This document shows, in pieces, positions 27,099 to 40,000 of a DNA stretch of 64,000 nucleotides (within the stretch, counting starts at the first letter, position 1; every line of letters begins with the position of its first letter). Made by a program: the position numbers and the translations under genes. The notes below the pieces were generated by a model. It was not told the DNA's origin, did no database searches, and saw only the letters and a program-made list of their open reading frames with translations. Origin of the DNA: Antitrichia curtipendula (taxonomy: Eukaryota; Streptophyta; Bryopsida; Hypnales; Leucodontaceae); the NCBI GenBank assembly GCA_951230915.1, contig OX579641.1, forward strand, positions 15,230,254-15,294,253. Direction: 5' to 3'.

Positions 27099-29283
27099 AT
27101 GGCTGCATCCCCATCTGCTCTTCTTCCTTTCTCCCTCCGTGTATCTCCAATTCACCATCCGAAGCTTTCCCATCGCAGTTGCAATCGCAGCTTTGGTTTT
27201 GCGATGAATCCAACTGCTGTGAGAGCTGCGGTGGGGTGGGTGGAGTTTCCGAAATTGAGCCCCGCAGGGAAGAAGGTGATGGACACGGTGGCGAATCTCA
27301 TGGACCAGGAGATCGGGGAAGCGCTTCGCCCTTCGCAAACGGCAGAGGATGTGCGATCGTTCAAGGGGGCTAGTGGGGAAGGTTCGGTTACGATCCGGGC
27401 TGGACAGGAGGGGTCTAAGGTAATGAATGACCTTTGTTTTGAATTAGGGTTAACATTGCTACCTGAATTAGGGTTTACATTTGTTTCGAGAGTGGAGTGG
27501 GGGAGTTGTACTCTGGAACATGAAGAGTTGTGATGAATTTGTTACTCGCATTAGGTTAGACGTTGATTTGAGGATTGGAGTAGGGGAGTCTTGGTCTGGA
27601 GCCTGAAGACTCGTGCTGAATTTGCTACTCGAATTAGGGTTAACTTTGATCTGAGATTGGAGTGGTGGAGTCTTATTACTCTGGGAACCCGCAGAGTACT
27701 GTGATTTGGTTGTGGTGACTCTTTGCACCAATTTTTGTTGAGTTCCGTTTTGATTGTTCTTTCAATGATGATTCTGGTGATCGGTAAGATTTGGCTCCTT
27801 CGGAGTTTTTGAATTTTCACAATATGAGCAATTGAATTGGTCGTTGTTTAGAAGCATTGACGCTTGGGCTTGAAACTAAGATTTTATCTATGGCATGTTC
27901 ATAGTTGACGTGTTGTTTAGGGTTTCTCAGAGTGATTGATTCTCACTTTGGGTTCCGTGGGTTGACAGATTGATTTCGTGTTGGGGTCGTGGCTGAATTG
28001 CGCGCTGCCCTTCGGGGAGCTCAACATCGCCACTCTGATCGCCATGCTAGGACCTGAAGCGGACTCTCCACATCTTCTCTTTGAGTTTATTCAAAGCGGT
28101 TCTGATGCTCTGGTATTGGTCTTGGATTTGCTTCCACGGAAAGACCTGGTGTTGGATCCCGAGTATCTCGCCCGGTTCTACGAGAATTCCAAGCTGGAGA
28201 GCATCCGGCAAACATTTGAAGCACATCCCAACACGCAACCCTATTTGTCATCTGCGCTCTACGTTCGAAGTGTGGTCTCGCCCACGGCGTTGCTGTATAA
28301 AGTCAGTGGAGGTGATGGGGGTTTGGATGCTGTCATTGGTGAGCACGCATTTTTTTAATCTGTGCATTACTGCATTGTTTATTCTGTTGCGTGTAGCACT
28401 ATTTTATAGGTTAATGCGAATCCGACACCATATATTTGTGTACCTATTCATGAACACCATTTAGTGAGCTTTCTATCATGTGTTGGTCACTTTTTGGTTA
28501 GCCATTTGTTTGCTTGTGATTATCCATTCAAAAGCTTCTCAACGGTGATCCCAAGGTAAACAAATTAACAAAAAAAGGTTCGTTTGCTCTATGGCACGCT
28601 AATTTGGTGTTACATGTACAAAGTAACCCATGCATGACACTAAACTGAATAAACGGTGCAGTTGATTGTATTAAAAACCTAGTGAATCAACCTGGTTTAT
28701 TGGTATTATTTTAGCAGTGTTTCAGCTGTGTTCAAGCTTCTCAATGGTGGTCCCAAGCTACATAATTTAACAAAAAGATTTCATTTGCTCTATGGCACGT
28801 GAATTTGGTGTTACATGAAACCATGCATGGCACTAAATAGAATAAATGTTGCAGTAGAGTGTATGAATACCTAGTGAATCAACCTTGGCTTCTGGTGTTA
28901 TTTTTGCTGTATTAACAGGGCGTAAATCAACTTGGTTTCTGATTTTGTATTAATAGTGTTTTAACAGTTTCAGTTGTTGTAACTGGGCATTCTTTACCCC
29001 GTATCAAATTGGTTATTATGCTGTTTTAACAGGTGAACCTTCCACTATTTCTGTACCAGGTGAGCTTGTGCAGCCTGCTGCGACGTCGGTGTTCCAGACG
29101 TGGTTGGAAGGTTATAAGACCTTAGGCCAGGCTATGGACAGTGATGCAATAGCGTACATGAAGAAGCGGGATGAGTTGATCAAGACGAAAGGAGTGGAAG
29201 TGGATTTGAGTAGCAATATGCCGAGGTTGTTTGGGCAAGAGGTGGCTGACCGGGTGGTTGCTGCGTTTCGGAAGGGCGTTTGA
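27099..29283 (+). CDS. RCCR: Red chlorophyll catabolite reductase (RCCR)
   Basis: RCCR (ACD2 in Arabidopsis) reduces the linear red chlorophyll catabolite made by pheophorbide a oxygenase to a primary fluorescent catabolite, with electrons from ferredoxin, in plastids. Exons are 27099-27419, 27969-28338 and 29060-29283 (304 residues). The first 45 or so residues are Ser/Pro/Arg-rich with few acids, as in a transit peptide. Family blocks: an SWLNCALPFGELNIATLIAML-like run from residue 114 (only partly quoted here), FEFIQSGSDALV with Glu146, LDLLPRKDLVLDP, PYLSSALYVRS, VSPTALLYK, and a C-terminal MPRLFGQEVADRV. Glu146 probably matches the catalytic Glu154 of Arabidopsis. The start at 27099 has a strong context (GCCATGGC); an in-frame ATG at 27039 would add 20 residues. 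A second in-frame acceptor at 29033 could add nine residues to exon 3. Confidence 0.93.
28395..28900. repeat. Dispersed repeat, two tandem copies, in RCCR intron 2
   Basis: Two related copies at about 28510-28710 and 28725-28895 share in order CAAAAGCTTCTCAA-type sequence, GGT(G/C)ATCCCAAG-like, TTGCTCTATGGCACG, AATTTGGTGTTACATG, CATGCATG(G/A)CACTAAA and CCTAGTGAATCAACC. The left part, from 28395, also matches the copy in the VPS8 intron at 41985-42250. There is no coding capacity, and ends and mobility class are not resolved. Confidence 0.7.
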
Positions 29284-30708
29284 GGAAGCCCAATCTCTCT
29301 ATACTTGTACATGTTGTGATATCCTTATTTTTTGGGGTGTTTTGATGTCAAAGCGGATCACTACACTGATTTATTCTATTAGTGTGTGGGACACTAATTT
29401 ACCAAAGTCACGCTATTTTGTAATAGTGGTGGCTGAAATATCACTGTGTTGTATAAATTTCCACACAAGTAAATATTTTGTAGTGACACTTCTTTTGCAG
29501 GAGACACTAATTTGTGATTTTAAATTCAGTGTAGCTTCTAAATGTAAATGTAAAGCCAGTCCTCTTATCAACCAATCAAGCGCATTGATTACATTTAAAT
29601 TCTCTCTTGTGTCACTCTGTAATTGCTTATATTCTATATATGTATCCGAAGAGTCTCCGTTGAGGTCAATCATAAACTTCTCTGTAACTGCTCTAGATCT
29701 TGTGATAGATTTTAGATTATTTAGATATTGGGGCACATTCAAACCATTTATGACATGGTCAATGGTGGTCCAAGGTAAAACAACCCGTTGCAGTCAGATG
29801 ACCCCATAGTGGACACCTAGAGAATGACCCTGTTACAAGTTTTTCCAATTGTGAGATTTGGGCTCTATATGAATAAAAATTCAAAATTCATAGTTTATTC
29901 ATATGGAGTCCAAAAATTTATAGTTTACTCAGATTTTATTGGTTATGGGGTAGTCTAGAGACTCTTTTGGGCCATGATGTGTTGAACACTTCAAAAATTC
30001 ATAGCAAATTCATGCTTTGTCGGAAAGATATAATTTCAGTTGCTCTCTTTGTTTTTCACACTTATCTTAATGTGGTAAAAAAATTGAAAAATTTCAGCAA
30101 CATGTGACTGAACTCCTAATTTTGATCACAATGGTTTGTTTTACCTTATGTTTGGTCAAAGATTTATTGAATGGAAACCTGATCAATGCCCAACATGTCA
30201 TTTCTACAAGAGTAGATTTTTGCTCCAAAAGCCATATTAGTCCAAATGGATCTCAAAGCTAATAAGGTAACAATACCTAAATGCATCTAAATAAGGGTTT
30301 AAACATGGTTCCTGTTCTTGAACTGTTGAAGCTTTTGTTAAAGCTTTAGTTAGCTCTTGTTGGTAGTTGCGAGATTTGAGGTTCCTTTAGAAGGCATTTT
30401 TGGACTCTACATGAATAAATTTTGAATTTTGAATTTTTGAAAATAGATTTATCTAGAATGAAGAGTTGTCACACCACTTCAAAAAGTAGAGACAATCCTA
30501 TAGTTGATTCTATACTAAAGACAACAAATTGTTTTTTTTTCAAAATAGCTACTTGTACTTTCTTAGAGGCAAAACCAAGTAGCATTTGCATCAACTAACT
30601 AATGTATATTATAATGCCCCAATATAGACATAACACTCAATGAGAGGACCAAATAAATTACCGACATTGAAGTTGTAGCTACTTAGCTACTCTACTTAGC
30701 TCTACCAC
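29284..30708. other. Intergenic region between convergent RCCR and PGAM genes
   Basis: It holds the two facing 3' UTRs. A small hairpin (CTATATGAATAAA with TTTATTCATATGGAG) lies at about 29867-29912. A short fragment near 29757-29795 (CAATGGTGGTCCAAGGTAAA) resembles the dispersed repeat in RCCR intron 2. No gene is supported; open frames such as 29231-29809 run through AT-rich sequence without motifs. Confidence 0.5.
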
Positions 30709-33700
30709 TTAATCTTCATTGTATTCTAGTAGTGTGGGCTCATAATCCCAAGGAGCTATAAACCCATGGAAGTTGATGAATGTAGAAGCAACATTGGCCA
30801 ATCCAGCATTAGGCAAGTCTTGTCTAAACTTTACTCCTTTTGGCAATCCCGGTCCACCAATGATGCACGGCACCTACAAAGTGTAGAAAACAATATCATC
30901 AACTAAGGCGGGTACCCTCCACTTTTTTGCTACTACACCAAGTCACTATTACTAGACTAAACAAGTTTTCATATTTTCTTATTGGCAAGTGAAAGGAGGT
31001 TCCAAAGTACCAAAGAATGCAAACATTTGGCCATACCGTGTGCAAAAGTTATGACATGTCAAAGTCTTTTTTTAGTAGATGTTCTAAAAACGTTTCTTCA
31101 ACATATGTACATCTTGATTTTGGAGATTGATGTACACAGAGTGATGATGGCGGTTTTGAGGCAAGGTGCGATTTTGGGTGTACTCACCTTCCTTAGACTC
31201 TAGACTACTAAATAAGTAGAAGGATAAAATGATGGTATTATCAATATAGAAGAAACCATTACGTACCGGGTTACATGTATGGGAGGTGAGAACTTCGGTC
31301 TCTCCTTTTTCGTTTCTCAATGGTGCCCCAGTTTTCAAATCCCGTTTCACCATGTCTTCTGCGTTTCCGTGATCGGCAGTTATCAAAAAAATCCCTTTCA
31401 CTTGCTCAACAGCATCCAACATTATCTGCAGCATGATGCAGCGTAACGTACAATTAGTTTACAAACCAATAAAAACTCGATATATTGTCTCCTGTTACAA
31501 TAAAAAAAAAAAAAAAAAAGCATCCAATTCATTCAACTGGTTGGACATTAATTAGCAAGAGATGAAACTGTGACTTGACGACATCTCTACGGCCAATGAA
31601 GTTGGCTATTGCCACTCAATAGTGGACTACAACCTTTGCTTTGAAAAATTGCGATTTTGGAAAAGTTTCAAATTGAGAAAAATCCGAAGCTACACACAAT
31701 GATTTCGCAGATTGAAAAAATAGAAAGTCTACTGTCAGTGCCTCTGTGAGCCAAAGTAAGAAAAAAAGGTTTCACCTTGACAGCCTTGTCAACTGTCTCG
31801 CATGCTGTGATTGTGGCCTTGAGATCACCGGTGTGGCCAACCATATCCCCGTTTGCGATGTTCACACGCACCTGTCAGTAATCCAAACCCATTGTTTTGT
31901 TCATAAGTACATAAACCCACAAACTCCACCTCCATCTCTTCCTATTGATTGATTCAAAACAGATGATCATGAGAATGAAGACTGTATTGTTTCAATAGGG
32001 AGCTAGGTCAGTTGGATGTTGCGGAACCTAAAATGAAGTACTTTAGGTCAATCTAGGTAAAGAGCGTTGTTAGGAACTTGCATGGTTAAATTTGCCGCTA
32101 AGGAGAGCGTCGCGAGCCTTCTCAGCAATCGCGATTGCCTTCATTTCAGGCTTTTCATTGAAAGCAATACCCTTGTCACTGGGAATCTGGACATACTTTT
32201 CCAAGCTGGAACTGAACATGCCGGAACGATTTCCATTCCACACAAAGGTGACATGACCGAACTTCACAGTCTCACTGTTTCACCACCAAATCAACCCCCA
32301 TTAAACTGGAAAAATCTGATATTTTTTTTAACAGTCAACCTAGAATCTAATATGTAGACAACATTGTTTTCAAAGCTTGACATGCTCGTATTCTATCTCA
32401 TGGATCTATCAACATCATTCTCAAGGTTTGCTCTCAAGTTCAGGCCGATTCGTCCAGTTTTTGCTCCCCCAGTCCGTATGAGATTGATTTGAGCACGAAA
32501 ACACGAAGCAGATTCATTTCATTCAGGTTTGGCAAATTTGTGATATTCAAAGTTTAGGGTTAGATAAAAACAAATGTGGATATGATTGCTAACCTGCAAG
32601 CCCAGCTTTTGATATAGTTGTGCACCAAATACTCTCCCGATGTCTTCTCGATCAGTGGAGGTGCAACCAGGTAATGCTTGGGAAGGTCAAGATCTGCATC
32701 ATACTGCAGCATACCGACATACTTGATTTTGGGCATCTCCCCTCGATCGAACTTGTCGAACTTTTCCAGGTCGTAAGCTTTGGCTGCCATTACCATCCGA
32801 TCTGCTCTGAAATTGAAAGTCACAACAGCGTCGTCGTCAAGGATGGGGCCGACTGGTTTGCCATCAGGTCCCACGATCACGAAAGGAGGGAAATACTGAT
32901 CATCCAGCTTTGGATCCGCCTCTTTCAGTTTCTTCAGTCCGTCCATGGCACTTGGAAATTTGTGAGGGGCTTCTCCTTTGACTTGGGCATCCCAACCTTT
33001 CTTCACCACTCCCCAGTCATTCTTGGAAAAATCACAGACTCGTACTTCACGGAGTTAGTACTTCTTTTTGAGATGGGACTTCAAAAATTAAAAAAAAAGT
33101 GAGAAGCTACTAGTATTAAATATCAAATGATAAAAAATATGTATTGCACAAAGAAATGAACCCAGATGACCCCAAAAAAAGAAAGCCATAATAAAGATGG
33201 AAGTCATTTCAAATTAGTTGCAATTGAATAGGAAGTGAAAGATCTCCCCCCTTGCGTATGCAACATTCTTGCTTCTTAAACTAACAATCATTTCTGGAGT
33301 TTAAAAAAAAAAATACTCCCTCCGTCCTTAAATGATTGTCCACTTTGAATGTCTTGTTTTTTTAAGGTTGTTTTCAGTAGGTCAAAAAAGTACTTCTTTA
33401 TGGCTAATTTGCATTAGGTTGCAATGAACGCATGCAATGCTCTTCATTGATTCTAGTGATATCAAATTTGGAACCTTTCTTAATTATGTTTTTCACAATA
33501 CGGTCAGTTTCATTGGCTCAAAAAAATATCAAAAAAATTGTGGACAATCATTTCGAGATGGAGGGAGTAGAGCATAAGCAAAGAATATGGTAGATAGTGG
33601 TATCCATGCTAACCTCATACCGGTCCATAGTGACGGCCATTCGACCACCCCCGGAGGCAATCATGGCATCACACCCCATTTTTCTAATGGCAATGAGATC

Positions 33701-35099
33701 TTTCTCAAGGATGTCAATGTACTTGGGAGCCGACCCTGGCGCTACATCTCGCCCGTCCAAAAGAATGTGTACACACATTCTTTTAGCTCCACGTTCAACA
33801 CACCCTTTCATCAACAACTGTAAGAGCAAAGCACAACCTCTATAAAAATATAAAATATAAAAAAAGATGAAAATGTGATATTTTCTCTTTTCTAGTCTTT
33901 GAGAAATGCAATGCACATACAATACCATCAAGGTAAGCTAAATGTCTTTAAATACTTTAAAAAAACCCATTCATACTCAAATATTGGTTTGCATCAAAGA
34001 ATACTTTAGATATGTAGCAATCTTTACAAGGGTCGTCACAACAAAGTATGTCAAGTAATTTATGATTATGATATGAAATTTTGCCTACCAACAATTGATC
34101 AGACCGAGAATGCACACCACCATCACTCAACAAGCCCATAAAGTGCACTGTGTTTTTGGCAAACGCTGAGCTAATGTACTTGAATCCCACCCCATCATAC
34201 AACTTCCCAGTCGCTAGGGCTTGGTCTACAAGACCTGCACTGTTCCAACCATCAAGTCTCTATAAATCAATGTAATACCCTTTATGTTGATTTCAATAAG
34301 ACAAAATTGAATCTATTCTACCATTGTGAATCTCCATGTGCACATATTTATAAGATGGTCTTACTCTTTTGAATTCTAACCTCCATGAAGAAGCATTCGC
34401 AAAGGTCTCTCAAAAAAATTAATAGCCAAAATTTTTAAAAGCTTGGATTGATGCAAATTATTGGCAAAATAAAATGCCAAACCATCTAAATGCACAACGC
34501 ACCCTTGTGTGAATATACGCCCAGCACCAAGAGCATTATGGCCAACTTCACTATTTCCCATGTCTTCATCACTTGGGAGGCCAACTGAAAGGCCATGAGC
34601 TCGTACTAGCCGCCATCGATCTGGTGCTGTCTAAAAAAATGAAATCATAAATACTATCACCAAATTGAATTGAACAAGGAGATGCCTTAATTTACTAGAG
34701 GTATAACTTTACACAAAAAGAAAGATGCATACCTATCAATGGAAAAAATCTAGCATTCTCTACATATTCTTGGACACGACACTCTTAAACTCCCCACTTC
34801 CACTTCCTCCCATTGACTAAGCTTCATGGTCACAATATATCTTCTAATCAAATCACCACTCTAGTATAGAGGAGTCTAGCAATAATAGGTAACCAACCTC
34901 ACTGTACCTTTTTGAGCTCATCCATTGTGGGTGTAGGGGCAACATTAATGCCATTGAACTCATCAAGAATTTGTTCACCCCATCCATCCAAAATTATAAT
35001 CATAACCTTCTTGCCTCTTCTTAGAATAGGATGGTGTCTCAATCTCCATCTATGAGGCCTCTCAAAAATAATCTTCTTCCCTTGGATCTCAAAATTCAT
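30709..35099 (-). CDS. PGAM: 2,3-bisphosphoglycerate-independent phosphoglycerate mutase
   Basis: This glycolytic enzyme interconverts 3- and 2-phosphoglycerate in the cytosol, using two Mn ions and a phosphoserine intermediate. Exons, 5' to 3': 35099-34908, 34630-34503, 34239-34089, 33817-33614, 33021-32594, 32274-32082, 31871-31776, 31425-31267, 30873-30709 (571 residues; plant enzymes are usually about 560). Visible signatures: MIIILDGWG near the N-terminus (metal Asp), DMGNSEVGH with catalytic Ser91, [40 protein letters not shown] (metal His), [12 protein letters not shown] (metal Asp/His) and a C-terminal [11 protein letters not shown] with FINFHGF. All key residues are present. The ATG at 35099 is the first after an in-frame stop; the N-terminus is about 16-20 residues longer than in angiosperms and AT-rich, so a further 5' exon cannot be excluded. 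The 32081-31872 intron has a GC donor. Confidence 0.93.
31872..32081 (-). other. GC-AG intron in PGAM
   Basis: On the minus strand the upstream exon ends at a histidine codon followed by GCAAGT, the usual GC-donor consensus. The intron ends CTGACAG before GTGCGTGTGAAC. No GT donor nearby keeps the reading frame. The joined protein, ..[14 protein letters not shown].., matches the iPGAM family at this point. Confidence 0.8.
33316..33567. mobile_element. Stowaway-type MITE in a PGAM intron (252 bp)
   Basis: The left terminus CTCCCTCCGTCC continues to AAATGATTGTCCAC. The right terminus is its inverted partner (GTGGACAATCATTT...GATGGAGGGAG), giving inverted repeats of about 28 bp. It is flanked on both sides by TA (33314-33315 and 33568-33569), the Tc1/mariner target duplication. 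It sits in the intron 33022-33613. There is no coding capacity. Confidence 0.92.
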
Positions 35100-37049
35100 T
35101 CCCTTGAATAATTAGGAGGGATTATAATGTGCTAAGTTGAGTAGGATCCAAGACTTCTATTACATTTGCAACCTGACCAAAAGAAGCCAAGGAAAACTTC
35201 CTCAACATTAGATGACATATATATCCAAATAGAATTTCTTTTAGAACTTGTTCTTCAATTTCAAAAATCTCAAGGCATAATCAAGTTCAAGTTTCAATGG
35301 CTCCTTTGTCATTTGACTTAATAACACCTCTAAGAATATGAAAGGCAAATTGTTTCAAAATTACCTTGAAGACCCAAGTAGAACATGATCAATGACTTTA
35401 TGCTCAACAACACAAACTAGCACCTTTGCAAAAATTCGCCCTAAGAAAGTTTCTCTTCACCTCACGAACCGTTGCGGACCCAATAGGTGTATTATTCCAA
35501 CCCTTCATAAAATAAAATAAATACAAGTAGATCACCAATAATACTTGATCACACTATCCTTATATCAATAGAAAGAGTACTAAATCATTCATATTATACA
35601 AGAAAGTGAAAGAAAAATTTGTGCAATGTTTGATGTCATCCACATTACTAAACACATCACATGTCTCTTCGCCTCCAATAACATTAACAGAAAATTGAAA
35701 TATCATCAATATGGCTGTAACTCATACCTGAAATGCTCATAACTGGCAGAAGTGAAATGTTCATCACAGGCGGAATCAGCAGAGATATTGGCTCAACCGG
35801 AAGTCTGCCGCTACGAACATTTGTAATTGAGAAATTGGTATGTATGATTCACGGCAAATGCAATCCCCAGCAGAAGCGTGTCATGAGGCCAACAAAGACT
35901 TATGATAATATGAATCGGATTTAATCGTAACTTTCTTAACAGGTACAAAGTTTGCGCTTGCACAATCTCATGATAACCCCAATTAACTAACAATGGAGGA
36001 CGTTCCTATCCACCAAAGTCGAGTTCCCATCTGTGTCATAATAGCAGGAAGACAAATGTAACCTGTAACTGATGGAATCAATTCCGACGTTCTTTTATTC
36101 TTCCGACAAGCTCCAACACTAATATTTTAGTTTGATGAGCGCAAAACCAATTTGCAAGCGCAAGGATGTCCGCCGAGAACGTACTTTTTACAAGTAGAGT
36201 ACTATTAGTACTAAATCAATGTATTCTTGTATTACAACCTGAGGCAAAAGTGGTCGCATTGTTAATGCACCTCAAACCTCTAAAATCTCTCCTATCTTAT
36301 ATACAATGTGTCTACGCTAAGGCCCCTCAGACCAGTTGGCTTCAAGACGTACAAATCAAAATCGTTTTACTATCTAACAACCAACCACTGATTTGAAAAT
36401 CCAAAGGGGTTTAAGCCTGAAAAGACGGAGCCTGTTACCAAGGAAGTCAGCAAAAAAAAGATTCAATTCCTGGATGAATAGGTTCATTCTTTGTTTCTAC
36501 AGGAACCCTGAAAGTCATTCATCGGACACTTCGAGTCCTCTCTGGCGTTACAGGATTAACAAAGAGACCAATTTGCCATTTTGCCATAAGGACATTGAGC
36601 ACCTCTAAGGTCGGGGCTTGTTCAGGTACCTGAGGCTATCAGGAATCTCACTTGGACTCAAAAGCATCAGTCAGGTCGAAAAGAATATATTGCAGCTTTG
36701 TGGAAAGACCTGCCACACAGTATCGTAAACGGTAATTCAGTGACATATCACAGGGTGACCACGGCCGTATGAAAACGGAACAGTACAGTCGCAGATCATA
36801 TACAGTTCACAGGAGTCGATAAAAATCTGAAAAGCAAGAATTCAACAAGAGAACGCAGAAACCAGAGTGCCGAGACCCCAAATGAAAAGAAAGAAAATTC
36901 AGCAACTCCAAACCCTGCACTCTAAACCTTACACCGGCAGCCTGCGTGCAACAGGATGCTGAGAAAATAAAGGCTGACTTGGATATACCAGATGCTTTGT
37001 GAAGGCCACTGTATCATCCGCCCTTCAGGCCCCTCTTTGGTGTAAGTGA
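35100..37049. other. Intergenic region between PGAM (5' side) and VPS8 (3' side)
   Basis: Both neighbours are on the minus strand, so this holds the PGAM promoter and leader and the VPS8 3' UTR. A short minus-strand open stretch at about 35400-35506 starts ATG and reads MKGWNNTPIGSATVREV; it could be an upstream PGAM exon, but no phase-compatible join was found. The remainder shows no gene or RNA that I can support. Confidence 0.45.
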
Positions 37050-40000
37050 TCACCTCCGCAAGCTCGTTGAGATTTTCTGAACAGGCCTACTTCTTGAAGT
37101 TGCACTGCTTTCAGGAACAGATGCCCGACGAGGACGACTTTTCTTAGGAGGTGCCAGGTGTAATTTAAGTGAAGGTCCCAGATCTGAAAGTTGTTTTCCC
37201 TGTTGCAGCTGCTTCAGCAGAGCCAGCTGAAGGAAACCAAGAAAATTAGTATACCTAGATCTATCTGAAACAGGAGAGGACGTGCAACATATGCGTAAAG
37301 AATTACAGTGTTTAAACACGATGACACTTGAATAGAGGGCTCGTACCCGAGAGACCTCCGGAGCATGGTGATCGTTCTTGATAGCAGTGCCTAACGAATA
37401 AGCTGCAACTGTGTCGAGACTTGTACTTGAAGAACCTGTGTTGGCTTCATCATCTCCTTTCTCGGTAGTCTTCTTTGACGAGGTGCTTGATTTCACTTTC
37501 AGCGAACAAACAGGGCACCCTAGAAAACCCTTTTCTTTATTGGATCCTCCATTACCTATGCAAACTATGTGTGCAGCATGACCACACGAAAAAATACTAA
37601 ATCCATTTGAGCCACGTGAAGCAGCCCTAGATGTTGAACCATTTGAATTTTCCATAGTATTCCTTCTGTGACCTTGCATGGCATCGTCCTCCAATCCAAG
37701 TCCACAAATGCAGCAGACGGAAGAAGCAACAGAATATCCATGTGAATAGCCTTGACGAAGAGCATTGATGTTGTAAAAAGTATCCTCCTCTATAAGATGC
37801 TTTGCAGTCCTCTGCACCTCATGCAAAAATAGTGTCCGTAAGTACTAGCATTCTTTAGTCATGAACAAAGTGACGATTACACACAATGTACGAAAGGTCC
37901 AAAGAATGTATCAGATAGTATACCAGTATGGTTCGTTCGTAGCCATACGCACTGAGCATATTCAAAATCGTGGGTCGAAAGTCTCCAAATGCGTGGCTCC
38001 CATGATCTGCCAGTATTTTCTCCATTATAACATGCAGAGGGATGTAGCCCATCATTCCGTCAATAATATCCTCCATGATTGAAACAAGCACTTTCTTCAA
38101 AAGTTTGGCTGCGAGCGAATGAACATGACGAAGCCAATCATGAATCGTTGCAAAGAAACATTTACTCCGAATATACCGGTAATCAATGTAGCAAAGTTAG
38201 GGCGTCACAGTTCAAATTAGCAAGCAAATGAAGAAAACAAAATCAACTCAAAACTGATCAACAAATTTCGAAATTATGGACAAGGTCCTTAATTAAATTC
38301 AGTTGAGTAATTGAGAAATCGAACCTCTGATCTGTTCTTTGACCAACTTCCGCTGAGCTTTCGATATTCCTCGTACTTCGGCTCTTCCCGAATCCGCCAG
38401 TTTTTGCTTTTCAAAACTTGTACGAAATTCTGAATTTGAATTCTTACTGTCAAGAAATCCAGCAGGATCTGATGCACCTTTAGATGGTTCCACAGTGCTG
38501 CAAAACGATTAACAAGGTGATAAAAATCGTAAGCCTGAGAATAACTAAAGAATGAAGCGCGAGCACGGCCTGCTTCACTTCCAATAAATAACTGTGCAGA
38601 TAGATAAGACTGTACCTGTCAAGGAGGCGAAACCAAAGCATTGTTGATTCACGGGGGTCAAGTCGTTGAGTGTTACGCTGACATAAGGTCAGAGCCACAG
38701 AAACGGCCTCTTTTAGTGCTGCTACCTGCAAATTTTGCAAAATAGTAATGGTAAGCACTAAAGATTCGTAACCCCAAAAGAGAGAAAATTAAGGACTTGG
38801 CATAAGGTATGTCAAAACGTGATATTCTCTAAGGTTGAACACCAAGAGGTAATGGTAGACATACATTACTCCCAAGAACAGCTCCAAAGAAAATTGTCAA
38901 AGACAACAACTAACCTCAGGAACTTTAAACAGAAACTTGTCGTCCTTGTCAAAAGCTTGTAACGAGGTGCTTGAAAAGGTGGAGACAGAAAGCTCCAATC
39001 TATCTCTACAACTATCCAGATCCTTGAGCACAAGATTCAGAGCGCTTGCAACATCACCAACACGCTCTAGGAGAAATATTGCTGCGTCTGTAATACCATA
39101 CTCCTGACACAATTTGAGGCAGTGCTCCAACCGATAGTTTTCATAGCTTTCCAAGAACTCCAGCACGGAATGTGGTTCGAATTGGCATAACAGCTGCATG
39201 TTCAGAAAGTTGTCGGACAGATCATATTGAATAAGTAGGTGCACCCAGAGATAACGATCCTTAGCATCATAAACATTATATCAAGAAGCATCAAAACACC
39301 AATCCAAGTCTCACCAACCCAACAATTCCAGCTAAAAAAGCATGCCTCAAGAAAGAAAAACATTTGAACTTGGTATATTTCCACCAGAAAGAATAAGAAA
39401 TTTAGATATTAATTTTTATCATTTTAATTAAATCTTTTGTTCGAGATAAGGATAAGGTTCGAGAGGGTATGCATTAACCTCCACATAAAGTTCTGCCATA
39501 TCGTCTGTGAATACTACATCAGATCGTCGTAGTAAATCCCTGATGTCTACATTTGGGTCCCATCCGTCTTTGCCAAACCTGCCTGATGCAGTCTTCTGAC
39601 GATTCGACAAACGATCCTTGTGTTTGCCGAATGATAACTTAACTGCATTCTCCAACCCAAAAGGCTTGCTACCTCCAGGGCGAGCATCCATGATGCCCTT
39701 CAGATAGGTAAACAGGAGCTTTGGATGAGATGCAAGCTTCTCCATAACTTTCTGGTTATCGCTGCTGAAATGCTTCAAAACAATCCACAGCGAGCCTTTG
39801 CTGATACATGAACCATTCTCAATAGTATTAGTACCATGCGAACTCATCATCTCAGCGAATACAATAAGCTAGATTCCAATACAACGTTAGAACCTTCACT
39901 CCTGTTCCCGATACACTTTTTACGGTAGGAATCACTATAACAGCGTACACTTGCAAAATGAATCTTACCTACTATGCTGCACAAGTTCTGGAATGTGCAG

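Noticed and set aside
29231..29809. 192-codon open frame downstream of RCCR
   Set aside because: It overlaps the end of the RCCR coding exon in another frame and runs into AT-rich UTR; the translation is Phe/Ser/Leu-rich without motifs.
31501..31519. Poly-A tract as a retroposon tail
   Set aside because: It lies in a PGAM intron with no adjacent SINE or processed sequence that I recognise; a simple homopolymer is sufficient.
37050..37826. VPS8 RING end as a separate gene
   Set aside because: The continuous minus-strand frame crosses an intron (37227-37346), and exon phases join it to the rest of VPS8 without a break.
39801..39880. Earlier acceptor for the VPS8 exon starting at 39800
   Set aside because: Acceptors further upstream are out of phase with the preceding exon or meet a stop; the acceptor at 39801 joins HSSKGSLW in line with the family.
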